This document shows, piece after piece, positions 1 to 8,239 of a stretch of DNA of 54,946 nucleotides (the stretch's first letter is position 1; every line of letters starts with the position of its first letter). The notes under the pieces are model-generated. The model worked only from the letters and a program-made list of their open reading frames with translations, did not search any database and was not told the origin of the DNA. Made by a program: the position numbers and the translations under genes. The stretch is from Chitinophagaceae bacterium (GTDB taxonomy: Bacteria; Bacteroidota; Bacteroidia; Chitinophagales; Chitinophagaceae): contig CANGOX010000012.1 in the NCBI GenBank assembly GCA_947455605.1, positions 1 through 54,946 on the forward strand, given 5' to 3'.

Positions 1-3
1 AAG

Positions 4-77
4 TGGGCCCACCTGGGCATGATCCAGGGACCCCCTGATTATGAGTCAGGTGCTCTAACCAACTGAGCTATAGGCCC
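4..77 (-). tRNA. tRNA with CAT anticodon, probably tRNA-Ile2 (lysidine type)
   Basis: A complete 74-nt cloverleaf reads on the minus strand: 7-bp acceptor (one G-T wobble), 4-bp D stem, 5-bp anticodon stem with loop CTCATAA, 5-nt variable region, 5-bp T stem, discriminator A; CCA is not encoded. CAT fits elongator Met or Ile2. Pairs C4-G69 and C5-G68, known TilS (lysidine) recognition features in E. coli tRNA-Ile2, favour Ile2. The T loop is ATCATGC, so the usual T54 and A58 are A54 and T58. It lies at the very edge of the window. Confidence 0.9.
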
Positions 78-135
78 ATTGAACAGTTTCCCATTCAACA
101 AGGCGGCAAAAATAGAGAAAACAGGGTTAAAAACT

Positions 136-266
136 GAATTTGAAAATTTGAAAATTTGAAAATTTGAAAATGAAGGCATTACTTGCCTCCTGATTGGGAG
201 CTGTCTAATAGGTAAACAGTAACAAACGGCCATTTTCAAATTCTCAAATTCTCAAATTTTCAAATT
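136..266. repeat. AAATTTGA-word hairpin repeat
   Basis: About four tandem GAAAATTT units (136-172) are followed by tandem TCAAATTC units in the opposite sense (about 235-266), so the transcript can fold into a long AT-rich hairpin. The second arm runs into the predicted TTG start of the HAD gene. The same word family recurs near 14520-14650, 39678-39730 and 51520-51560. Confidence 0.7.
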
Positions 267-873
267 GACCAAAAACATCATATTCGACCTCGGCGGCGTG
301 TTTATGAATCTGGATTATATGCTTACCGAGCAGGCATTCATCAACCTCGGCATTACCCAGTTTCCCCAAATGTTCAGCCAGCACACCGCCAACGATCTTT
401 TTGAACAACTGGAAACGGGCAAAATATCCGCAGATGCTTTCTACCGGCATTTCAGGCAAGCTACCGGGTCACAGATCACCGATCAGCAGATCAAAACCGC
501 CTGGAATGCCATGATCCTCGATTTCCCCCCAAAAAGAATGATATGGTTGGATGAGATCAGAAAAAAATACAGGATTTACTTGTTTTCAAACACAAATATC
601 ATTCATTATCAATGCTTTATGGATATTGTGCGCAAAGAAAACGGTTGTAATAATTTTGATAGCTACTTCATTAAAGCCTACTACTCGCACGAGCTGGGCC
701 TTAGAAAACCGTATCTGGCATCTTTTCAAAAAATACTGGAAGAACAGGGGCTGGTAGCTGAAGAAACCCTGTTTATAGATGATACCATTAAAAATATAGA
801 AGGGGCAAAAGAAGCGGGATTGCAAACGATACATCTTGTGGCGCCGGCTACCGTACTCGATCTCGGCCTCTGA
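265..873 (+). CDS. HAD-superfamily phosphatase (HAD-IA, YihX-like)
   Basis: A 202-residue cytosolic HAD hydrolase. Motif I is FDLGGV near residues 7-12, where the second Asp is replaced by Gly as in YihX-type sugar-phosphate phosphatases. Motif II is FSNTN near 102-106, motif III the Lys in LGLRKP near 145-150, and motif IV FIDDT near 171-175. E. coli YihX hydrolyses alpha-D-glucose-1-phosphate; that activity is only a family-based guess here. The TTG start is chosen because the next ATG falls after motif I and would delete the nucleophilic Asp. The start is embedded in an AT-rich repeat with no visible ribosome site. The gene is monocistronic, followed by a GC-rich repeat. Confidence 0.85.
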   Translation: MTKNIIFDLGGVFMNLDYMLTEQAFINLGITQFPQMFSQHTANDLFEQLETGKISADAFYRHFRQATGSQITDQQIKTAWNAMILDFPPKRMIWLDEIRKKYRIYLFSNTNIIHYQCFMDIVRKENGCNNFDSYFIKAYYSHELGLRKPYLASFQKILEEQGLVAEETLFIDDTIKNIEGAKEAGLQTIHLVAPATVLDLGL

Positions 874-1024
874 CCCCCTCTCTCCCGGCTTAGCCGTGAC
901 ATCTCCCCCTGATAGGAGGCGAGGAATATGTGGTAAAAAGGAATTACAATTAGGAGCACAATCAACCATCTAACATCCCTCCCCTTCCAGGGGAGGTGTC
1001 CGCCAGAGCGGACGGAGGGGTAAG
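872..1024. repeat. GC-rich 'GGGGAGGTGTCC / GGAGGGG' repeat pair
   Basis: Between the HAD stop and the convergent DUF4834 stop lie two pieces of one repeat family: CTCTCCCGGCTTAGCCGTGAC (starting near 880) and AGGGGAGGTGTCCGCC...GCGGACGGAGGGG (995-1020). Related words occur at 28562-28708, 38023-38052, 39690-39712 and 39868-39925. It can fold into a strong hairpin serving both convergent genes. Confidence 0.6.
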
Positions 1025-1027
1025 GGA

Positions 1028-1276
1028 TCACTTTACTTCTTCGAAGTCTATATAATCCCCACTCTTCACATCAGTCTGCTTAGCCTGCTGCGCCTGTGCC
1101 TGTGCGGCCTGTGCCTGCTGCTGCTGTTGGTATTGCTGTTGCTTCAGTTGCTGCTCCTGCATCTCTTTCAGCTTATCCTTAACCTGCGTAGTGGCTTTAC
1201 TTACAGGGATCACCAGCTCAAATACAAACTTGTAGAGCAGGTAAAGCAGGATCCCGTATAGAATCAACTTGGTCAT
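1028..1276 (-). CDS. DUF4834 family small membrane protein
   Basis: An 82-residue protein with one N-terminal transmembrane helix (about residues 4-24), then a charged segment, a Gln/Ala-rich low-complexity stretch (about 40-66) and the conserved C-terminal end GDYIDFEEVK. This layout matches DUF4834, a Bacteroidota family of unknown function. A TACCTTTG -7 box ends only 7 nt before the ATG, so the mRNA is predicted to be nearly leaderless. No function is proposed. Confidence 0.7.
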   Translation of the reverse strand: MTKLILYGILLYLLYKFVFELVIPVSKATTQVKDKLKEMQEQQLKQQQYQQQQQAQAAQAQAQQAKQTDVKSGDYIDFEEVK

Positions 1277-1283
1277 AAGCGGT

Positions 1284-1291
1284 CAAAGGTA
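1284..1291 (-). promoter_or_regulatory. TACCTTTG -7 box for the DUF4834 gene
   Basis: A perfect match to the Bacteroidota TAnnTTTG box on the minus strand, 7 nt before the start codon. Transcription would begin at or a few bases before the ATG. Confidence 0.55.
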
Positions 1292-1520
1292 AAGAATATC
1301 GAATATTGAATATTTAATATTGAATGACGATTGCGGTAGGGAAAGATTGTATACTGATTAACATTCCTTGCAAAACCCTCGTGTCTTTGCATCTTTGCGG
1401 TTAAGAAGGATTTACCGCTAAGTCGCCAGGGCGCTAGGGTACGCGAGGGGAAAAACCTTCAAAATTCAATATTCCCTGTTCAATATTCCCACAAATCCTT
1501 GCTCAATATTCAATATTCCC
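1292..1520. repeat. Nested AATATTGAA hairpin repeat
   Basis: Tandem GAATATTGAATATT words (about 1292-1325) are mirrored by CAATATTCCC words (1463-1520). Between them lies another palindromic module with TTTGCGGTTAA and TTACCGCTAAGTCGCC (1388-1435). The segment from CCTTGCTC to ATTCCC (1497-1520) is nearly the reverse complement of the copy at 10977. Together with the rimP leader, this accounts for the 309-base gap between the DUF4834 gene and rimP. Confidence 0.65.
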
Positions 1521-1529
1521 TTACATTTG
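1499..1529 (+). promoter_or_regulatory. Predicted rimP-nusA-infB promoter
   Basis: TTG at 1499-1501 and TACATTTG at 1522-1529 with a 20-bp gap match the Bacteroidota housekeeping sigma consensus (-33 TTTG, -7 TAnnTTTG). Initiation would be near 1533, giving a leader of about 50 nt that holds the hairpin at 1549-1575. The -33 half lies inside an AATATTGAA repeat copy. Confidence 0.6.
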
Positions 1530-1548
1530 CACTATACAAAGACACAAA

Positions 1549-1584
1549 AGAAGGGAACGACTATCGTTCCCTTCTCCTTTTTTA
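1549..1584 (+). terminator. Intrinsic-terminator-like attenuator in the rimP leader
   Basis: A perfect 12-bp stem (1549-1560 with 1564-1575, loop CTA) is followed by CC and a seven-T run at 1578-1584, directly before the rimP ATG at 1586. No gene ends on this strand just upstream, so it reads as a leader attenuator of rimP-nusA-infB rather than an upstream gene's terminator. NusA-dependent attenuation in the leader of the orthologous B. subtilis operon is known; the same role here is inference. Confidence 0.7.
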
Positions 1585-1585
1585 T

Positions 1586-2056
1586 ATGGCGAACGAAACA
1601 CCCTTACAGACGATAGAAAACATGCTTAACGGCATTCTGGCAGAAGAGCCGGAATACTTTGCTGTGTCTGTAAAGCTCACACCCGGCAATAATATCAAGA
1701 TCTTTATTGACGGTGATAATGGCATTACCATTCAGAAATGTGTGCGCGTTAACAGACAACTGTATAAGCTAATCGAAGAAGCAGGCATGTATCCCGAAGG
1801 TGAATTTTCATTGGAAGTATCTTCTCCGGGATTGGATGAACCTTTGAAAATGCATCGTCAGTATGTAAAGAATATCGGGCGTGATATAGAAGTTTTATTT
1901 GCAGACGATACAAAAAAAGAGGGTAAACTGCTTACTGTAACGGAAGTGGATTTTATCATTGAACACACAGAAGGAAAAGGTAAAAAAGCCGTTACACAAC
2001 AATTGGTGATTCCGTTTAACAACATAAAAACAACAACCATTCAAATTAAATTTTAA
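1586..2056 (+). CDS. rimP: Ribosome maturation factor RimP
   Basis: A 156-residue cytosolic protein needed for 30S subunit maturation, close to the usual 150 residues. The alpha/beta N-terminal domain carries FIDGDNGITI (about 51-60), and the family signature FSLEVSSPGLDEPL sits near residues 73-86, followed by an SH3-like C-terminal domain. The ATG at 1586 is preferred to upstream in-frame codons, which would place the leader hairpin and promoter inside the gene. It is first in rimP-nusA-infB, a conserved order across bacteria. The start follows the T run of the attenuator and has no Shine-Dalgarno sequence. Confidence 0.93.
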   Translation: MANETPLQTIENMLNGILAEEPEYFAVSVKLTPGNNIKIFIDGDNGITIQKCVRVNRQLYKLIEEAGMYPEGEFSLEVSSPGLDEPLKMHRQYVKNIGRDIEVLFADDTKKEGKLLTVTEVDFIIEHTEGKGKKAVTQQLVIPFNNIKTTTIQIKF

Positions 2057-2100
2057 ATCTTCACGCGTTAACGCGTGATGGGGAAATTAAACATTCAGAT

Positions 2101-3351
2101 ATGGCAAGTATCAACTTAATTGAGGCATTCCAGGAGTTTAAAGATGCAGAGAACATTGATCGTCCTACGATGATGAAAGTGGTAGAAGATGTGTTCAAAA
2201 CCCTGCTCCGTAAAAAGTTCGGCAGCGATGACAATTTCGACGTTATCGTAAACGCTGAGAAAGGTGACCTTGAGATCATCCGCAGACGAATGATCGTGGA
2301 AGATGGTGAGGTATTGGATCCTCTGGCCGAAGTAGGTTATACCGATGCCGCTAAAATTGAACCCGATTTTGAAGTAGGTGAAGAATTGTACGAAGAAGTA
2401 GACATACTCGATTTCGGACGCCGCGCTATCCTGGCTGCCAAACAAACACTGGCCAGCCGAATCAGCGACCTGAAGAAAAATGTTCTCATTCAAAAATATG
2501 GTGCCCGCATTGGTGATATCATCAGCGCCGAGGTTTACCAGGTTTGGAAAAAAGAAGTTTTATTGCTGGATGAAGAAGGCAATGAACTGATCCTGCCTAA
2601 ATCAGAACAGATCCCGCAGGATTATTTCAAAAAAGGAGAGAACATCCGTGCGGTTGTGGCACGGGTTGACCTGAAGAACAATTCTCCGGTCATCATCCTG
2701 TCAAGAACCAGCCCGCTCTTCCTTGCCAAATTGCTTGAAATTGAAGTACCGGAAATATTCGACGGACTTATCGCCATCAAAAAGATCGTTCGCGATCCGG
2801 GAGAAAGGGCAAAAGTGGCCGTGGAATCTTATGACGACAGGATCGATCCGGTGGGTGCCTGCGTAGGTATGAAAGGTAGCCGTATCCATGGTATCGTTCG
2901 CGAGCTGAAGAACGAGAATATCGATGTGATCAATTTCACCACCAATATCCAGTTACTGATCCAGCGTTCATTAACACCTGCCAAGATCAGCTATATGGAA
3001 CTGGATAATGATAAGAAACATGCAGAAGTTTACCTCAAAGCCGACCAGGTATCTCTGGCTATCGGACGCCGCGGGGTAAATATCAAACTGGCATGTGAAT
3101 TAACAGGCTATGAAATTGATGTCTTCCGTGAAGATGAAGAAGTGGTGGATGAATTTGATATCGATCTGGATGAATTTGCAGATGAGATCGAACCATGGGT
3201 AATCGAAGAATTCAAGCGTATCGGTTGCGATACTGCCCGCAGTATCCTGAAACTGACCGCTGAAGAACTCGAAAGAAGGACCGATCTGGAGAAAGAAACC
3301 ATCGAAGAAGTAAGAAGAATCTTACAGGAAGAGTTCGACAGGGAAGAATAG
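2101..3351 (+). CDS. nusA: Transcription termination/antitermination factor NusA
   Basis: A 416-residue RNA-polymerase-binding factor that modulates pausing, termination and antitermination. The N-terminal polymerase-binding domain (about 1-125) is followed by an S1 domain (about 135-200) and two KH domains, with the first GxxG-type loop in CVGMKGSRIHGIV (about 258-270) and the second in AIGRRGVNIKLA (about 321-332). An acidic C-terminal tail with a helix-hairpin-like end completes it; the E. coli AR repeats are absent, as is common outside gamma-proteobacteria. The ATG lies 44 nt after rimP. Its presence behind a leader terminator suggests autoregulation. Confidence 0.96.
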   Translation: MASINLIEAFQEFKDAENIDRPTMMKVVEDVFKTLLRKKFGSDDNFDVIVNAEKGDLEIIRRRMIVEDGEVLDPLAEVGYTDAAKIEPDFEVGEELYEEVDILDFGRRAILAAKQTLASRISDLKKNVLIQKYGARIGDIISAEVYQVWKKEVLLLDEEGNELILPKSEQIPQDYFKKGENIRAVVARVDLKNNSPVIILSRTSPLFLAKLLEIEVPEIFDGLIAIKKIVRDPGERAKVAVESYDDRIDPVGACVGMKGSRIHGIVRELKNENIDVINFTTNIQLLIQRSLTPAKISYMELDNDKKHAEVYLKADQVSLAIGRRGVNIKLACELTGYEIDVFREDEEVVDEFDIDLDEFADEIEPWVIEEFKRIGCDTARSILKLTAEELERRTDLEKETIEEVRRILQEEFDREE

Positions 3352-3359
3352 TGTCATTC

Positions 3360-3410
3360 CGGGGAACAAAGCTCGTCATTGCGAGGAACGAAGCAAAGCA
3401 GCTATTAAGA
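3360..3410. repeat. 'GTCATTGCGAGGAACGAAGCAA' repeat, half copy
   Basis: GTCATTGCGAGGAACGAAGC (from 3376) matches the arms of the long hairpins at 43412-43537 and 39732-39860, but here only one arm is present, preceded by a degraded copy (GTCATTCCGGGGAACAAAGC from 3353). It lies in the nusA-infB spacer. Confidence 0.7.
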
Positions 3411-3494
3411 GACTATCTTTGTCGAAGCAGTTGGTAAACCTTATGTTTCTAAAAAAGTAGTTATACCAATAAAGAATAAAAGAGTACAAGGCCA

Positions 3495-3536
3495 ATGGTC
3501 CATAGTCTATGGACCATGGACCATGGACTATGGACT
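3495..3536. repeat. 'CCATGGTCCATAGTC' palindromic repeat before infB
   Basis: Alternating CCATAG/CTATGG and CCATGG words form a self-complementary run that ends 12 nt before the infB ATG. It can fold into a hairpin covering the region where a ribosome would load. Other copies are at 8114-8184, 10346-10376, 20600-20630, 27595-27648 and 48069-48105, most of them just after a stop codon. Confidence 0.75.
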
Positions 3537-3548
3537 AAAAAACACTGA

Positions 3549-6488
3549 ATGTCAGAACTGAAATTACCTAGACTGTTAGCAGCCGCCAAAGAATTCAATA
3601 TTGGTCAGGACACCCTTATTGAATTTCTGGTGAAGAAAGGATTTAACCGGGATGACCTGAAGCCTACCGCAAAGCTCCAGGAAGACCAATACTATGCACT
3701 TCAGGCAGAGTTCCAGGGCGATAAAGTAGCCAAGAATAAAGCCGATCAGGTAGAGATACCCAAGGGTGCACAGACTGAAGGCAAGAAGAAAAAAGATGAG
3801 GAAGATCTTTCATTCCGTAGTAAAGAAGAAAAGAAACCTGCTCCACCAAAAGAAGAACCCAAACCTGTAGAACCGCCACCACCGCCACCACCTGCACCCG
3901 TTGTAGAAGCGGCTCCGGTAGCTCCGGCTCCAAAGGCAGTTGTAGAAGAAAAACCAGCAGAATCAGACCATATTAAGATAGAAGCTCCCGAACTGGAAGG
4001 AACCAAACTGATCCATAAGATCGACCTTTCAGCTATCGACTCTTCTACAAGGCCTAAAAAATCGGCTAAGAAAAAAGAAGAAACACCCGAAGAGCCTAAA
4101 GCAGAGGCCAAGCCTGTTGCCAAAGCCAAAAAGAAAGAGGTAGAAGAAGCAGCACCTGTTGTGGCACCACCACCACCACCTCCGGTAGTAAAACCTGAAG
4201 AACCGGTTGCACCAACCATCGAAAATATTAAGGCAGAGAAATTAGAAGGACCTAAGATCCTTGGTAAGATCGAATTGCCCGTAAACAGCGATACCCGTCC
4301 TAAGCCCATGGGCAGGGATGAGAAACGCAAACGCAAACGTATCCCGGTTGATAAAAAAGGCGATACTCCCGGCGCTACACCCGGCGAACCCCCGCGTGAT
4401 GCGAGTGGTAAACTTACCGGTCCTAACCGCCCGATCGTTCCGGCTAATAACCGTGGCGGTGGCGCAGACCGTGGAGGCCAGGGTGGCGGATTTAACCGTG
4501 GCGGACAAGGTGGCAACCGCACAGGTGGCAACCGAGACAGAAATGCACCGGCACGCCGTGAAGACAAAGAAATTGATCAGAAAGCGATACAGGAAAAGAT
4601 ACGCGAAACCCAGGCCAAACTGGCCGGAACGGGTGGACGTGGTAAGAGCCTGAAAGCCAAATACCGTAGAGCAAAACGTGATGAAGCCGCCGAGAATATG
4701 GGCGAAGAAGAAGTAGACAACAAGCTGCAGGTTACTGAATTTGTAACCGTAAGTGAGTTGGCGAATCTGATGGACGTAAGCTTTGCAGACGTGATCGGAA
4801 AATGTATGAACCTTGGTATCATGGTTTCTATTAACCAGCGTTTGGATGCAGAGGTAATTGAACTGGTATCAAGTGAGTTTGGTTTTGAAGTAGAGTTCAT
4901 CGGACTGGAAGAAGTGGATGAAATGGACGACGATGATTACGAAGAAGATGAAGAGGCCAAAGTGCCAAGGCCTCCGATCGTTACCATCATGGGTCACGTT
5001 GACCACGGTAAAACATCCTTGCTCGATTATATCCGTAGGGCGAATGTAGTAGCCGGTGAAGCGGGTGGTATTACCCAGCACATTGGTGCCTATGAAGTGG
5101 AATTGCCTAATGGAAAAGCCATCACTTTCTTAGATACACCGGGTCACGAAGCGTTTACCGCCATGCGTGCCCGTGGTGCGAAAGTTACCGATATCGCCAT
5201 CATCGTAGTGGCAGCAGACGATGCTGTGATGCCACAGACCAAGGAAGCCATCAGCCACGCACAGGCTGCAGGTGTACCGATGATCTTTGCAGTAAATAAG
5301 ATAGATAAAGACGGAGCCAATCCGCAAAAGATATACGAGCAGTTATCACAAATGAACATTTTGGTGGAAGCATGGGGTGGTAAATACCAGAACCAGGAAC
5401 TATCTGCCAAACAGGGATTGAATGTTGACTTATTACTTGAAAAAGTATTGCTCGAAGCTGAAGTGCTGGATCTGAAAGCCAATCCTGAAAGGGAAGGATC
5501 CGGAACCATCATTGAAGCATCACTGGATAAAGGCCGTGGTTATGTGGCCACCATCCTTGTACAGAACGGAACCTTACACCAGGGAGACCTGATCGTATCA
5601 GGCCAGCATTACGGACGTGTGAAGGCGATGTTCAACGAACGTAACCAACGTATTGAAGTAGCACCACCTTCTACACCGGTAGTAATATTGGGATTGAACG
5701 GTGCACCACAGGCCGGTGAGAAATTCAAGGTATTCGAAGACGAGGCAGAAGCCAAAGAAACCGCTACCAAGCGTGCACAGTTACTGCGTGAGCAGGGACT
5801 GCGTGCAAGAAAACATATTACACTGGATGAGATCGGCCGTCGTTTGGCACTGGGTAACTTTAAAGAACTCAACATCATTATCAAAGGTGATGTGGATGGA
5901 TCTGTAGAAGCCCTGAGTGATTCATTACAGAAATTATCAACGGAAGAAATTGCGATCCGCGTGGTACATAAGGGCGTAGGACAGATCTCAGAAAGTGATG
6001 TATTGCTGGCAACAGCATCCGATGCGATCGTGATCGGCTTTAACGTACGTCCTTCTTCTCAGGCAAATAAACTGTCTGAAACAGAAGGGGTGGAGATCAA
6101 GTTATACTCTATCATCTACCAGGCCATCGACGAGATCAAGAGTGCGATGGAAGGTATGTTGGAACCCAAATTCCAGGAGAAGATCACTGCCAACGTGGAA
6201 GTACGCGAGGTATACAAATTCGACAAAGCCACTGTGGCAGGTTGTTTTGTACTCGACGGAAAGATCGCCAGAAACAGCAAGATCCGTATCATCCGCGATG
6301 GTATTGTGGAATATCCAAGAGGCGAAGGCCAATCGGCAGAGCTGGGCAGCCTGAAACGCTTCAAAGACGATGCGAAAGAAGTAGCCTCTAATATGGAGTG
6401 TGGATTAACCATTAAGAATTATAATGATATTAAAGTAGGTGATATCGTGGAAGCATTTGAAGAAGAGGAAGTGAAGAGAACGCTGTAG
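3549..6488 (+). CDS. infB: Translation initiation factor IF-2
   Basis: A 979-residue GTPase that delivers initiator tRNA to the ribosome. An IF2_N-like helical start (about 1-55) is followed by a long low-complexity linker rich in Pro, Ala, Lys and Glu and then Gly/Arg/Asn (about 70-360), a second N-domain (about 390-460), and the G domain with GHVDHGKT (about 481), DTPGHEAF (about 528) and NKID (about 582). Domains II to IV follow. The linker explains its length above the about 890 residues of E. coli. It is third in the rimP-nusA-infB set, but 197 bases from nusA because two repeat elements occupy the spacer. Confidence 0.97.
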   Translation: MSELKLPRLLAAAKEFNIGQDTLIEFLVKKGFNRDDLKPTAKLQEDQYYALQAEFQGDKVAKNKADQVEIPKGAQTEGKKKKDEEDLSFRSKEEKKPAPPKEEPKPVEPPPPPPPAPVVEAAPVAPAPKAVVEEKPAESDHIKIEAPELEGTKLIHKIDLSAIDSSTRPKKSAKKKEETPEEPKAEAKPVAKAKKKEVEEAAPVVAPPPPPPVVKPEEPVAPTIENIKAEKLEGPKILGKIELPVNSDTRPKPMGRDEKRKRKRIPVDKKGDTPGATPGEPPRDASGKLTGPNRPIVPANNRGGGADRGGQGGGFNRGGQGGNRTGGNRDRNAPARREDKEIDQKAIQEKIRETQAKLAGTGGRGKSLKAKYRRAKRDEAAENMGEEEVDNKLQVTEFVTVSELANLMDVSFADVIGKCMNLGIMVSINQRLDAEVIELVSSEFGFEVEFIGLEEVDEMDDDDYEEDEEAKVPRPPIVTIMGHVDHGKTSLLDYIRRANVVAGEAGGITQHIGAYEVELPNGKAITFLDTPGHEAFTAMRARGAKVTDIAIIVVAADDAVMPQTKEAISHAQAAGVPMIFAVNKIDKDGANPQKIYEQLSQMNILVEAWGGKYQNQELSAKQGLNVDLLLEKVLLEAEVLDLKANPEREGSGTIIEASLDKGRGYVATILVQNGTLHQGDLIVSGQHYGRVKAMFNERNQRIEVAPPSTPVVILGLNGAPQAGEKFKVFEDEAEAKETATKRAQLLREQGLRARKHITLDEIGRRLALGNFKELNIIIKGDVDGSVEALSDSLQKLSTEEIAIRVVHKGVGQISESDVLLATASDAIVIGFNVRPSSQANKLSETEGVEIKLYSIIYQAIDEIKSAMEGMLEPKFQEKITANVEVREVYKFDKATVAGCFVLDGKIARNSKIRIIRDGIVEYPRGEGQSAELGSLKRFKDDAKEVASNMECGLTIKNYNDIKVGDIVEAFEEEEVKRTL

Positions 6489-6496
6489 AACGGTAA

Positions 6497-6605
6497 AATA
6501 GTTAAAAGGGTTAAAAGGGTTAAAAAGGTTGAGCCGAAAGTTTAACGCCTTTAACCTTTTTAACCCTTTTAACTAATACCTAACCTTTTTAACGCTTCCT
6601 TTAAC
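6497..6605. repeat. 'GGGTTAAAA' tandem/inverted repeat after infB
   Basis: Tandem GTTAAAAGG units (6498-6530) are followed by their complement, CCTTTTTAACCCTTTTAAC (6553-6600), giving a long hairpin starting 9 nt after the infB stop. A degenerate copy of the same words follows the chromate transporter at 25848-25905. Confidence 0.7.
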
Positions 6606-6650
6606 GATTACCCCTTATAGTTTAACTATTTTTGATCGATATTGACATTT

Positions 6651-8045
6651 ATGAAGAATCTCTATGTTATACTCCTTGCAATCATGGCTACTGCCTCTTT
6701 TCAGGCATCGGCACAGAGCAAGAAAATTGTGGCAGATAAAATTGTGGGCCAGGTAGGCGATAAGATCATTCTCCGTTCAGATGTACTGAATGCGATTTCG
6801 GATCTGCGACGCCAGGCGCAGGGACAGGAAAATGTGGTGATCCCAACAGAGTGTCAGGTGCTGGAAGGTCAGTTGATCAGAAAAGCTTTATTGCTTCAGG
6901 CACAAAAAGATTCATTGCATGTAAGTGAAGATGAGATCGAAGCCACAATGGATAACCGTATCCGCCAGTCGGTAATGCAGTTCGGTTCTAAAGAAGTACT
7001 GGAAGAAATTGCAGGTAAAACGATCTATCAGTTGAAAGAAGACCTGAAAGAAAGTTTCCGTGAGCAGAAATTATCTGAGCAGATGCAGAGCAAGATCGTG
7101 GATGGTATCAAGATCACGCCCAATGAAGTAAAAGCCTATTTCGCAAAAATTCCAAAAGACAGTTTGCCGTATTATGAAAGTGAAATAGAAGTAAGCCAGA
7201 TCGTTATTCACCCCAAAGCGAATAAGGATGTGGAAGAATATGTTTCCAAACAGATGTACGATTATAAGAAACAGGCAGAAGCGGGTGGTGTAAAGAAGTT
7301 CGACCAATTGGCGAAACTGTATAGTGAAGACCCTGCGGTAAAAGAGAATGGCGGACAATACTCATTGAACAGAAATGAAAAAACATGGGATCCTGCATTC
7401 CTTGCCGCTTCTTTCCGTTTGAAGGAAGGACAGATCTCTCCGGTAGTGAAATCAAAATTCGGTTTACACATTATCATGATGATCAGCCGTTCGGGTGATG
7501 AAGCCGTGGTAAAACATATTCTCCGTATTCCTCCGGTAACGGAAGATGAGATCAAAGAAGCACAAATGCATCTGGATACGATCCGTAGAAAATTAATAGA
7601 TGGTTCATTGGGTTTTGGTGCAGCTGTAAATAAATACAGTGATGATGAGAACAGTAAGTTCAGTGCGGGTTCTGTTGCCTCCTCACGTGATGGGTCTACT
7701 TTTGTAAATATCGATCAGCTGGATAAGGATATGATCAAACCTTTAGGCGCACTCAAACCAGGCGAATATTCTCAACCGCAGGTATATGTAGATGAGCGTG
7801 GCCGTAAAGTAGTAAGGTTGATTTACCTGAAGAACCGTACCAACCCACACCGCGAGAACCTGAAAGAAGATTATAACAAAATTGCCCAGAGAGCCATCGA
7901 AGAGAAAAAGAACGGTGCACTGGAAAGATGGTTCAAAGAACATATTCCTACTTATTTTATCTCTATCGATAAAGATTTTGCAGGCTGTTCAGGCCTTGAC
8001 GAATGGAGAAAATCAGCAGAAAACGCTGAGAAGGCAAGGAATTAG
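6651..8045 (+). CDS. SurA-like periplasmic peptidyl-prolyl isomerase
   Basis: A 464-residue secreted chaperone/isomerase for outer-membrane proteins. A signal peptide (residues 1 to about 22, ending ASA-QS) precedes an N-terminal SurA helical domain (about 28-160), a parvulin domain starting at EIEVSQIVIHP (about 179) and ending GLHIIMM (about 280), and a more divergent second parvulin-like module starting VVKHILRIPP (about 288). This is the SurA architecture. The ATG at 6651 is chosen over a TTG three codons upstream because it gives a clean signal peptide. A strong terminator follows, so the gene is probably monocistronic. Confidence 0.9.
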   Translation: MKNLYVILLAIMATASFQASAQSKKIVADKIVGQVGDKIILRSDVLNAISDLRRQAQGQENVVIPTECQVLEGQLIRKALLLQAQKDSLHVSEDEIEATMDNRIRQSVMQFGSKEVLEEIAGKTIYQLKEDLKESFREQKLSEQMQSKIVDGIKITPNEVKAYFAKIPKDSLPYYESEIEVSQIVIHPKANKDVEEYVSKQMYDYKKQAEAGGVKKFDQLAKLYSEDPAVKENGGQYSLNRNEKTWDPAFLAASFRLKEGQISPVVKSKFGLHIIMMISRSGDEAVVKHILRIPPVTEDEIKEAQMHLDTIRRKLIDGSLGFGAAVNKYSDDENSKFSAGSVASSRDGSTFVNIDQLDKDMIKPLGALKPGEYSQPQVYVDERGRKVVRLIYLKNRTNPHRENLKEDYNKIAQRAIEEKKNGALERWFKEHIPTYFISIDKDFAGCSGLDEWRKSAENAEKARN

Positions 8046-8074
8046 AACCTGTTGGTTATCAAAATATTACTATG

Positions 8075-8103
8075 AAAAACCCGCAAAATTTGCGGGTTTT
8101 TTT
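8075..8103 (+). terminator. Intrinsic terminator of the SurA-like gene
   Basis: CCCGCAA / TTGCGGG stem with a 3-nt loop, flanked by AAAAA and a seven-T run. Confidence 0.85.
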
Positions 8104-8113
8104 ATGCTGGGCC

Positions 8114-8184
8114 GGTCCATAGTCCATGGTCGATAGACCATAGTAAAAAACCATACTATGGACCATGGTCTATAGACTATGGAC
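8114..8184. repeat. 'CCATAGTCCATGG' palindromic repeat, double copy
   Basis: Two blocks of alternating CCATAG, CCATGG and GATAGACC words (8115-8143 and 8150-8184) form an extended self-complementary segment behind the terminator and ahead of the marR promoter. Confidence 0.7.
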
Positions 8185-8203
8185 TTCTCTCCCCGAAAAT
8201 AAA

Positions 8204-8235
8204 TTTGGCAAATTGCATGTACATACATACATTTG
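8204..8235 (+). promoter_or_regulatory. marR promoter with overlapping operator-like half-palindrome
   Basis: TTTG at 8204-8207 and TACATTTG at 8228-8235 (20-bp gap) match the Bacteroidota promoter consensus. The spacer holds GCATGTACATACATAC, which shares its core with the perfect palindrome at 8712-8731, so the regulator may bind its own promoter. The GTG start lies 4 nt after the -7 box, predicting a leaderless mRNA. Confidence 0.55.
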
Positions 8236-8239
8236 TGTT

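Noticed and set aside
136..172. Tandem AAATTTGA units that look like a short repeat array
   Set aside because: Units are about 9 nt with no spacers and have an inverted partner downstream; this is a hairpin repeat, not a CRISPR array.
1499..1585. N-terminal extension of RimP by 29 residues
   Set aside because: It would translate the promoter and leader hairpin; the 156-residue form matches the family start.
3746..4567. A 273-residue open frame antisense to infB
   Set aside because: Gly/Ser/Pro low-complexity shadow of the IF-2 linker; no start signal or family resemblance.
4318..4653. A 111-residue frame inside infB on the same strand
   Set aside because: Out-of-frame shadow of the Arg/Gly/Asn-rich linker; the infB frame is unambiguous.
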